Of a stretch of DNA of 64,000 bases, positions 55,250 to 64,000 are shown piece by piece (the first letter of the stretch is position 1; every line of letters begins with the position of its first letter). The notes under the pieces were generated by a model that made no database searches, was not told the DNA's origin, and saw only the letters and a list, made by a program, of their open reading frames with translations. The DNA is taken from contig NHNW01000009.1 of the NCBI GenBank assembly GCA_002786025.1, forward strand, positions 564,376 to 628,375, written 5' to 3'. The position numbers and the translations under genes were made by a program. Source of the stretch: Zasmidium citrigriseum (Eukaryota > Ascomycota > Dothideomycetes > Mycosphaerellales > Mycosphaerellaceae).

Positions 55250-58200
55250 GCGTAACTATATAGTACTAATCTACCTAGTATACTAGGAGGCAATCTCGAT
55301 ACCCTCGTAGCGTTATACTATACTAAGGGTTAGCGACGCGTAGTAGCGATCTTCGCTATTCGACTCCCTAATCCCCTACTACTTAATAAGCTCGACGGAC
55401 GCTTCGTTTAGCTTAAGGACTACGCCCTAGCTATTATCTTAGCTATTAACGAGAACTACGAGACTACTCCTAGTAGGGCGGTTAATATCTTTCGAAACCT
55501 AGTCGCCTAAGAGGACTACTTACTCCTCGAGCGATTTACTATATAGCTCTTTAGTACTACTAAGCTTATATAAGGCCGCGAGCTCTTCCGCCGTTTAGTC
55601 CTAGACGCGGAATTAATCGAGACTAATAGCGAGTAGCGATATATCTAGTAATTACTAGATAACTCGACGTTTAAGTACTAGCTCGCTTAGTTATACGACT
55701 CGTCCCTAGTTACCCTATTCCTCGAAGGCGAGAAAGTATAGTAGGCGAGAGTCGACTATACTACCCTAATAGCGCCCCTTAGAGCTCCGGCTTAACCTCC
55801 GCTATCCCGTTAACTACCGCTAGACAAGCTAAGTACTAGAGAGAGTCGATTTCCGAGCTTATCGTCTATAGAGGTCTAGTAGTAGCGAGTAGTAGCCGCT
55901 AATAGGTTACGTAAGCGCTTAGGAGGTACGCTTAGCCTCCGTATCTCTAAGAGCCTAGAGACTAAGGAGTAGAGACGCCTAGATATATAGTACGATAGTT
56001 CTAAGAGCCTAGAGACTAAGGAACTAAGACGCTAGGATATATAGCTTAACGCTAAAATCGTAGAGATCGCCGCGTAGCTTAGTAACGATAAAGATAGCGA
56101 GCCTAAGCCTAATAGCGAAGACTCCGCTAGCCTAATCGTCCCTCTAAAGTTACGACCTATCGTTAAGCGCGAACTACGACGTAAGATCGATAATAAGATT
56201 ACTCGGTAGTTCGTAAAGCGCTAGGCGTCGCTAGTTTAGATAGTACCTATCGTTATACTACTACTAGCTACTATACTAGTATTACTACTAGAATTTAACT
56301 ATATATTATTAGACGACCCGCTACCTATTAATATTCGAACTATTAGAGACTCTATAGAGAGCGCTACCTATCGGTCTTAGGTATAGAAAGATAAGAGCTC
56401 TTCGTACTAGCGAGTAAGTCCTAAAATCCCCTAGAGAGTCTCTCTACCTAGCTCTCGCCTCGCTAATCTAAACGAGTTAGCTAGTATTTAACGTATATTA
56501 CTCTATAAGTAGCTCTTACGACGACGTAGCCTATAGTAGGCCCGTCCGCCTCTACCTAAGCTAGAGATCGCTTTCGACGACCCGCTACCTATCCTAAAGG
56601 CTATCCGTCTTCTAACCCCTCTACTATAAGTTCCTACCCTTAATCCTAGAGACGCTCGATACGATATAACTAGTAGTAGTACTCGCTTCCCTAGCTCTAA
56701 TCTAAGCTAGCTCCCTAATAAGGTATTAGAGGACTTTATAGCCTATTAGCGTAAGCTCCGTATATAACCTAACCTTAAGAGGAAGGGCCTACTAGTATAG
56801 GGCGAATTAATCGAAGAGGCTATATACTACTAGATACGCGAGCAATTACTACTTAACGAATAAGCTAAGGCCTACTATCTAAACCCTAAGCTCTATATCT
56901 ACGACGATAAGTAGAAGATCGCTCGCGTAGAGTAGTATCGAATTAAAGCCCTTACCCTAAGCTACCTATTACTTAAAGTCTCCCCGCTACCTTCGCTAGT
57001 CCCTTATAACTAGAGCGCTATTTACTTATACTTACGGCGCGATCCTCGCTAGTAATACTATCTATAGCTAGACCTAGTCGAGGTACTCGTAGGTATTCCT
57101 CGTAAATATAACCTCGCTATCGTAGGCTACGTTATCGTATAGCTACCATAGTACGCCTACCTTTCTATTTTCTAGCGTTTAGACGACGGTAACCTAAAAC
57201 TTAGCGATACCGACCTCGATACGTCTATTATTCGCTATTACGAAGAGTTTACGCTTACGATAGACGGCTCTTAACTACGCCCTATTAGCGATCTCGTACG
57301 CGACGAGCTACTTATTATAGCGGTACTAAATTCGATCTACCGCTAGTACTTCTACGACTAGAAGAAGAGCTAGATCCCGCGACGCTACTAGGACTATATA
57401 ATTAGACTAGCTGTCCGCTATTTACTCCTATAGCGAGTATACTCGACCTTCCCTAACTCCGTTAACTTCTCGCTACTTATAATAGCTATACCTTAACCTC
57501 TACCTATCGCTCTACTAGCCGCTCCCTTACGAGTTACCTAGCGACCCGCCGCGAAGCCTAGACGCTTTCGGGGACGCCCCTCTACTACTAAATACCTACC
57601 TACTATAGCTACCGCTCCCTATATAGTAGGTAGCGCGTTCCTCTAGCCTATAACTACTACTAACGAGACGTTCTTTAGTAACCTACTAGATTCTAGCGAC
57701 GCTACGATAGGGAAGAAAGACGAGGATAAGGATATAGATAAGGTAGGATAGAAGAAGCTAGTACTATAGGTCGAGGGAGAATACTAGTATAATACGTAGG
57801 TAAAGGGTAGTAAGAACGAGCCCGCCGCTAATAATAAGCGCTAGTAAATTACCCTAAAGGACGCCCCTAAGCGCTAGAACCTATTTAACGGCGTATACGC
57901 CCGTACGATCCCTAGCCGCTTTCCTCTAGATAACGTCGCGCTTAAGGACTACGATATTAGTCGCCTCGAGAACCTTATCTAGACTAGACGTATTAATAAG
58001 ACCGCCCTAAAGCCTAAGTAGAACTCGATATTCGACGGCTCTATAAACGTACTTACGTACTACTACTAGTAAGGTTAGCTAGCCCTTATCTAGTAGTACG
58101 AGGAGAAGAAGTTTTAGTTTCGTACTATCTTTAACGTCTATATCCTCTATAGCTATAATTACTTAGCTAACGCGCTCTCTACTGCTATCCTCTAGGAAAA

Positions 58201-59830
58201 GGAGCCTCGAGGCGTAGGCTACCTATAGTAGCGCCTAAATACCCCTAGCGGCGCGTTATTATATAAGTAGGCTAAAGCTAACGGTGTCCCTCGCCTATTA
58301 GTAGATATAGATATAGAGGTTAACTTCGAGCTTTTTACCTTCGACTTAACTAATACTAATATATTCTCTATCGACTATATATCTATAGTACTTCTAAACT
58401 ATATCTACTATAGCGAGTACGTCCTAAAGGGAATTAAAGTAACCGCTACGTAGAACTATAGTAGCTAGTAGAAGGCTATTAAGAAGAACGACTTAATACT
58501 CGATATAATCGTTAAGCCTACTAAGGGTAAAGTTATTAAGGACGTCGAGAGTAACTATAACCCCGATAAGACCCTTAACTCGATAGCGGGCTACTACCTT
58601 AACCTACCTAGCGATTAGGAACTACTAGTAAAGGCGCTAGTTTAGGTAGCTAAAGAGAGCGAGGATAATAGTAACGATAAGGTCCTACCTAAGCTAAAGC
58701 TAAATACTACCCGTCGTATACGCTCTTAAGCTAGTATTAAGGAGGAGGACGCTCCGCTAGCTAAGAAGCCTATAAAGAAGGCCGCTCCGCCTATTAAGGA
58801 GGAGGAAGACGCCTCGCTAGCTAAGAAGACTATAAAGAAGGCCGCTATAAAGAAGGCCGCTATATACCTATCTAGTATATATACTACTAACGAGGAGGAA
58901 ATCTCGGGCGAAGACGACGAGGAGGATATTACGTAACCTATAGACCTCGACGATAATAGAAGTAGCGCGCTCCCTACGACTAGCGCCTTAGCCTAGGTAT
59001 TAGTAGTAACTAGTTAGACCTTAACTACTACGAGATACCTAGCGTACACCTCTATTATATAGTAAGCTTCGCGCGCTATACGCCGTCTTTAGTACTTAGA
59101 TAGGGAGCGTAAAGAGACTCGTATAGAAATCGAGAGCCTCTACGCCTAGGCTATTATAGTCCGCTAGTATACGTAAGACGCCCTTATTAGCGTATATTAT
59201 ACTAGCCGCGCCTATAGTATAACTAATAACTCTACTATCCCTACTATACTATCTAACGGCGCCCTCGCTAGTATATTGCTACTCTCTCTAATAAAGGCGA
59301 TAGTCGATCTAGTTATTAAGATAAAGGGCGACGCTATAGGTAAGACTACTAAGCTCCTTAAGACTACCTACGCTACTATACCCGTTAGCGAGAGCGTCGA
59401 CTCGACTATATACGCCTTCGCCGAGCCCTTCTAGAGCGCTACTAACTATAAGAATATACTAGCTAGCCTAATATAACCGCTATAAACTCTAGGCTACGAC
59501 TAGCTTAACTTTACGCCCCGTCGTAATACCTCGCGTACTACTACTACTAGCCTCGACGCCTACTATATAGGTACTCCCTCTAGTACTAGAAGCTCTACGA
59601 GTAAGAAGCGGAAGTCCGCCTAGATTACGGGCGACGACGAATTCCTTAACTAAGGCTGTAACCTAACCGACGTATACTCTATTACTATATCGAAACACCC
59701 CTCTATAGATACTATTACCCCGTTAGCGCCTACTATACGCTACGGCTTCCTTCTTATTCGTCGCGATAGCCCTACTACGCGAAACTCCTCTACGAGTTTA
59801 TAAACTAGAAGGTTAAGAGTATCTTAATAA
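55250..59830 (+). pseudogene. Extra third ORF of the retroelement (about 4.5 kb), function unknown
   Basis: A second long frame (codon positions 2 modulo 3), different from pol, can be followed with only RIP-type stops from about 55.3 kb to near the 3' LTR. Checks at 55391, 57569, 58022 and 58808 all fall in that frame. It contains an AT-hook-like RRFRGRPS (57560-57585) and an acidic/basic repeat alternating E-E-D/A-S/P-L-A-K-K with IKKAA (58740-58870). It also holds long Leu/Arg/Asp-rich stretches. No match to a known envelope, chromodomain or host gene is recognised. Position after pol and before the purine tract shows it belongs to the element. Confidence 0.55.
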
Positions 59831-59860
59831 CGTTATAAGGACGTAATAGTCTTTCTTTCT

Positions 59861-59871
59861 AGGGGGTAGGT
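59861..59871 (+). other. Polypurine tract of the LTR retrotransposon
   Basis: AGGGGGTAGGT directly precedes the 3' LTR; the TA is probably a RIP-mutated TG. This is the expected plus-strand priming site. Confidence 0.7.
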
Positions 59872-60003
59872 TATTACAGGATCGACTCGTCTATACGTTA
59901 TATATAGTAGCTTCTAGCTAGATAGCTTAATAATTAATTATCTTATTACCCTTATATTTAACGCCCCCTTCGTAGACGGCCTATCGAGTAACGGTATATA
60001 ATA
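59872..60003 (+). repeat. 3' long terminal repeat (132 bp)
   Basis: Same length as the 5' LTR and co-linear with it; 11 transition-only differences. Followed by GGCTA. Confidence 0.88.
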
Positions 60004-60008
60004 GGCTA
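60004..60008. repeat. Target-site duplication GGCTA, right copy
   Basis: Identical to 47069-47073. Confidence 0.88.
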
Positions 60009-61745
60009 CTAATAAGTAATCTAACGTTATAGCTTTTAAACCTCTAGATCGCTACTCTTTAGCTTCTCCTATAGCTACCCTTCTTAATCTACTTCTACTA
60101 CGTCTTTATAGATAATCTATTTAGTAGTATAATCCTATTTATAATATTAAAGTACTTAGGTATTATAGCTACTAGTATAGTACGTTCTAGCTCGTAGGCG
60201 TAACTATAGAAGAGTATTAAGTTTAAGAAGGTAGGCGTATTAATAAAGAACGGTAATAGGAAGAAATCGACCTTTAGAGCGATTACCTATAAGTCTACGC
60301 GCTTTCTATTTAATACCCTACTAACTAAGGCGATATATAGTATTACTACTATAGTCTAGTAGGATAGAAATCTCGTCTAGTTCGTTACTAATAGTATATC
60401 GATCTACGAGCGACTCGAGCGCGTTTATAGGTACCTATAAGCTATTAACGACTTCGTTATAAAATACGTCCGCCTTTACTAGAACTTAGAGTAAGAGAAG
60501 TAGAAGATACTAGCCGTTATAGCGCTCTATAATAATTATATAGGTAGTATTAATATCTATAATTAACTACGTTATTATTATAGTTCTTAATATAAGGTAT
60601 ATAAACTATAGTATCTACTCTTCTACTTCTACCTTAATACGGCCGTTATTAACGCCTTTATTATCGCTAGAGACGTAAATAAGAAGCGGTTTAGCTACTA
60701 ACGAGAGTTCCGTCTTTAACTTAGTTAGTAGCTCGTAAGAGAAGGATAGTCTAATATTAATTAGCGTAAGGAAAAGGAGGTAGTAGAGCGAGCCTATTAC
60801 TCGCTATTAATACTACTACTAAGGGTATTAAATAAATAGTTTATAAGTAGCTTATACCCCTATAACGCTAGTAGCTTAAGATCGAAGAAGAATTAGATAT
60901 AGCGAGGTAGTAAGTTACTAGAGGCTCTTAACGTCCGCCGCCTTAGGCTAGCCGCTTATATAATAACTTCTAACCTTAGGCTTATAAAGTACCTACTTTA
61001 TCGATATACTTAGATAGCGTAGTAGTAGAAGTAGTAGCTACTAGGCCGCTAGTATATAATAGAGTCTCGATTATAAAGGAGCTACCTTAACTATAGGCTA
61101 TACCCTATCTATAAGGTATATAAGCTAGTATAGTACTTATAGGTCGATTTAAGAGCCTATATCGATTAATAACGACTCTCTATATTACGCCGCTAGCGAT
61201 AGCGATAGTTATTAACTCTATCTTACTCGTAATAGAGCTTATCCGCCTTATTATCTTTAATATTAAGCCTATAGCCTTCTTATAACGACGAGCTAGAGCG
61301 ACGTAATAGCGCTTAAGAGCCTAATAGCGAGTATCTATTACTTCTACTATTACCGAATATCGCTACTTAACCTACTTAATATCGACTTCTAAGCCTATAG
61401 TAGTATCTAGCTACTTAATAATACCTTCCTTCGAGTCTACTACTACTACCTTACGCTTAAGTAGTCTACCTCTACTCTTAACTCTAATATAAGCTCCTTA
61501 ATAGCTATAAGGTAACTCTAGATATTCTAAGGGGCCTAATTAATATTAAGACTTATTATAACCTCTAGGCGCTTTAGGGGTAGTATAGGCGATAGCGGCG
61601 GTAATAGTAAAGGCGCCTTATACTATATTATAGTTAAAATAGTCTACTTAGTCCTTATATATTATAAACCTCGTAGTTTAGCTCTATTAAGTCTATTACT
61701 ATATCGATAACTAACGTCTTTAAAGGATCAAACTCTACGAGTTAA
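60009..61745 (+). mobile_element. piggyBac-like transposon, 3' part, RIP-destroyed
   Basis: Continues the transposase cut at 47073. The segment around 60515-60660 reads ALYNNYIGSINIYN, then LRYYYSS and LFYFYLNTAVINAFII, the hallmark C-terminal N-x-Y/H-M/I-G-x-V/I-D...W/F-x-x-x-x-DxAxxNAFI region of piggyBac transposases. It then runs FRLQLSQQLV (about 60700). CpA/TpG depletion ends at about 61725. TTAA occurs at 61742 and 61751, candidate right-end target copies, but no convincing TIR pairs them with 45533. Confidence 0.7.
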
Positions 61746-62750
61746 CGCTCTTAACCCTAATCGACACCACCCCTGCTATAGAGCGATATCGCCACCCAAT
61801 TGGTACCCAGCGGCGGGTCCACATTGCGTGCAATCTACACCAAATTTGGCCCAGCGGCTGGGTCAAGGGTGGGCCACCCGCGAACCTATCTCACCGAGGA
61901 CGTCCTCAAAGGGATGGCGGAAGATGCAGTGGCGCGGATGGACACCGGCGAGCTAGCGGGACCTCTCATGTGCATGGGTGCATCATCTTCAGAGACCCTG
62001 AGGCGTTCCGGATATTCTTCGTACGGCAATGCGAGGAGCGGCGAGCGCAGATGAGGTGGAGGCAGCGAATCAAGGCAGGCGGAGCGGATAATTTCGAGCC
62101 TCGTTGATCCTCGTTTTGTTGGGCCCCTGCGCGCGCAGACGCAGAGGGACAAGCGAGGCCGCAAGGACTGCAAGTCAAGCAGTGTGCCTTGTTGCACGGC
62201 AGGTGAGCTTGGATGGATGAGGGTGCAGTGCGCATGGCCGTCTCCGTCCCCACAGGCGCACCGCATCGAGGGCGTGGGATGGCAGAGCGGGAGGCGGCTG
62301 GCGCTGCATGGGCGCTGGGTGTATTGATTGATGCTCTGCTGCTGGATTGATTGACGCTGCCCCCATTGTTGTTGTCACGAGCGCAGCGCATCGGGAGCGT
62401 CTGCAGCGCTGGCCCACCAGCAGCGCTCGACCGAAGACACCGACGCCAAGGGCCGTCAATAGCGTTTGCGTGGTGCAGTGCTAGCTGCGGGCCCCATCGC
62501 TGCCAGACCCGTGCTGGCTGGCGGCCGCGGTGGCGCTCACACCCAGAGCCAAAGCAACAGCCGAAGCGGATTACCTCTGCCCAGCGCCCACGGGCTCGCG
62601 GGACCACGCTTTGTTACATACTGGCCACCACCGCCGCATCGTCACCGCCCTCGACACTGCCCTCCGCCGCATGCTCGCACGTGCGGTATACCACCACCGA
62701 CCACTCCGCCGCGCCGACTCCCAGCGCGGCCCCGGCGCAGCAGCATCTGA
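61746..62750. promoter_or_regulatory. Upstream region and leader of areA
   Basis: About 1 kb of GC-rich, unmutated sequence between the transposon end and the areA start. Many overlapping ORFs on both strands reflect high GC and show no domains. areA-type genes usually have long 5' leaders. Repeated ATTGATTGAT/GATTGATTGA sits at 62320-62355. CpA/TpG are frequent, so RIP did not leak in detectably. Confidence 0.5.
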
Positions 62751-64000
62751 ATGTCTCACGCCCAGCCGGCGCTGCCGTTGGCTAGCGACCTACATGGGGA
62801 GGTAGAGGCAGAGCGTGGGGTGCGCCCGCCTTCCCATTCAGACGCCCTCTCGGACGACTCCAGTCCCATGGCCATTGGCCTAGACGCCGCCGACAAACCA
62901 TCTTCTGCTGCGCACACGCACACGCTCACCTATTCCTCGCCGCGCCAGGTGCGAGTGCCAGACGTGCGCTCCAGCGATTCCGCCTCCGGCACCAGCAGTG
63001 CCATCGCCTCCCTCACCTCGCAGTCCACCCTCGACACCCTCTCCACCAGGCTGGATTTGTCACCCACCGAGAAAGAGGCCCGCAAGGGCTTGCTGCGCGA
63101 CACCTTCTTCGAGCAGTGGAAGGACGATGCGAGCGGCATCGACACCGACACCCCCGAGGAAATGCAGAAGAACGATCCACTGGGCACGCAGATATGGAAG
63201 TTGTACCATAAGACCAAGGGCCAACTGCCCAACTCCGAGCGCCTCGAGAATCTCACTTGGCGTATGATGTCCATGAACCTGCGTCGCAAGGAACTCGAAA
63301 GACAAAAGTACGCTGTCTCTATAATATTACATTTCCGTGCATGCCCTATGGCCTGCTAGCCGATCGGTGCACTAACAATCTGCGTGGAATAGACTCACTC
63401 CGCGCCCGCCGGCCCAAAACGGTCCCAGTGGCATCGCTCAACTTCGCAAGTCGTCCGAACAAGCGACCAAGTCGTCCGACAGACACGCCGATGATCATAT
63501 GAACTTGGATGACTTCCTCGTCCCGTCGTCCATAGGTTCTCCCGCTGGTGTTTCACCCGCACCCTCGACCACCGCCGCCGAACTCGACCTCTCCTCGGCC
63601 GCGACCTCCGTATCGGCCATCCCTATCAAGACGCAACAAAGAATACAGGCAGAAGAGCTATCGTTGGCGCGGGCGTCGGCACCCTCTGTGCCACCGATCG
63701 AACACAAGGGCAACGACGAGTTCGCGTATGTGCAGAGGCACGTGCGCAAGACAAGCATCGACGAGCGACGGGTAGGTTTGAGGAGAGTCTTTGTCTCGAG
63801 TCCGACTGACTTCGTGCAGCCTCCAAAGCGACGAGCCGAAGCTTCACCGCAGGTTCATCCGACCACGAACGGCGCGATGGCCGCGAGAGATCCCGTAGAA
63901 GAGGCCGGCCTGCACAACTACTCGCTCGACGTGCCCATCTCCCAGCCTCAGGCGCAACACCCTCACGTGCCCTTCAACCTCGATACGTTCAACCTTGAAA
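62751..64000 (+). CDS. areA: GATA-type nitrogen regulator AreA/NIT2, N-terminal part, cut by the window edge
   Basis: AreA activates genes for secondary nitrogen sources through HGATAR sites and is repressed by Nmr proteins when ammonium/glutamine is available. Exons: 62751-63307, 63393-63771, 63820 to beyond 64000. Intron 1 has GTACGC, a GCACTAAC branch and AATAG; intron 2 has GTAGGT and GCAG. Conserved AreA blocks are visible: DPLGTQIWKLYHKTKGQLPN followed by ERLENLTWRMMSMNLRRKE (the DUF1752-type motif); QNGPSGIAQLRKSSEQ; MNLDDFLVPSSIGSPAGVSP; and FAYVQRHVRKTSIDERRPPK followed by RRAE. The GATA zinc finger and Nmr-binding C-terminus lie outside the window, so DNA binding cannot be checked. 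The start MSHAQPALPLASDLHGEVEA is the first Met in frame. It lies about 1 kb from a 16-kb RIP-mutated block. Confidence 0.9.

Larger units (their letters stand above)
47074..60003 (+). mobile_element. Full-length Ty3/gypsy chromovirus-type LTR retrotransposon, about 12.9 kb, RIP-destroyed
   Basis: Two 132-bp LTRs, a purine tract before the 3' LTR and a perfect GGCTA duplication delimit a complete element on the plus strand. Internally gag-pol lies in one frame (codons beginning at positions divisible by 3) from roughly 47.3 to 55.1 kb, and a third coding region follows in another frame to about 59.8 kb. Stops are almost all TAG/TAA at sites where CAG, CAA or TGG is expected. At 12.9 kb it is about twice the size of typical fungal gypsy elements (5-8 kb). 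It is inserted inside a piggyBac-like transposase. The element is certainly non-functional. Confidence 0.88.

Noticed and set aside
62351..62785. GC-rich ORFs upstream of areA (about 90-210 codons, both strands)
   Set aside because: All frames are open because of high GC; compositions are Ala/Pro/Arg-rich with no domain. More likely leader/promoter.

Overview
This is eukaryotic, filamentous ascomycete DNA. Short introns (about 50-60 nt) carry GTRNGT donors, CTAAC/CTRAC branch sites and YAG acceptors. The gene set is fungal: AreA/NIT2 N-terminus, Zn2Cys6 and Fungal_trans_2 regulators, class II hydrophobin, Dbf2/Sid2 kinase, laccase, Lsb5. The transposon block shows extreme repeat-induced point mutation (RIP). 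The overall flavour suggests a Dothideomycete (Mycosphaerellales-like), but that placement is inference. I assigned exons by hand from splice signals, phase and family alignment from memory.

Layout. 0-10 kb holds housekeeping genes: the start of MET22/HAL2 (-), two nuclear-type disordered proteins (-), LSB5 (+), a doubtful Cys-rich mini-gene, and actin-capping alpha CAP1 (+). 10-17 kb holds a secreted BBE-type FAD oxidoreductase (-), divergent from a Fungal_trans_2 regulator (+), then a MAPEG protein (-) and a 753-bp TIR transposon with a TA duplication. 17-26 kb holds a War1-like Zn2Cys6 regulator, a cluster of ACAATAG sites, a zinc-finger/DAO oxidoreductase fusion, a degenerate ~195-bp tandem repeat, and about 2.5 kb without a supported gene. 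26-35 kb holds a laccase with a giant mucin-like N-terminus, a GST and a GNAT acetyltransferase tail-to-tail, a small hypothetical, an F-box protein and a small Cys-rich protein. 36-42 kb holds a class II hydrophobin with an extra Cys, a histidine acid phosphatase and Dbf2/Sid2 kinase. 42-45.5 kb has no supported gene.

45.5-61.7 kb is a nested mobile-element block. A ~12.9-kb Ty3/gypsy chromovirus has matched 132-bp LTRs and a perfect GGCTA target duplication. It sits inside a piggyBac-like (DDE_Tnp_1_7) transposase. CpA and TpG are almost absent throughout, while CpG is abundant, which is the footprint of near-saturating RIP. The retroelement also carries an unusual ~4.5-kb third coding region between the chromodomain and the 3' LTR.

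Unmutated sequence resumes at about 61.75 kb. From 62.75 kb to the right edge lies the N-terminal half of the nitrogen regulator AreA, so its upstream region abuts presumed heterochromatin.

No convincing secondary-metabolite cluster is present. Secreted and surface genes (FAD oxidoreductase, laccase, hydrophobin, acid phosphatase) are scattered among housekeeping genes. The best candidates for something undescribed are the zinc-finger/DAO fusion, the retroelement's extra ORF, the foldback-ended TA transposon and the mucin-laccase.
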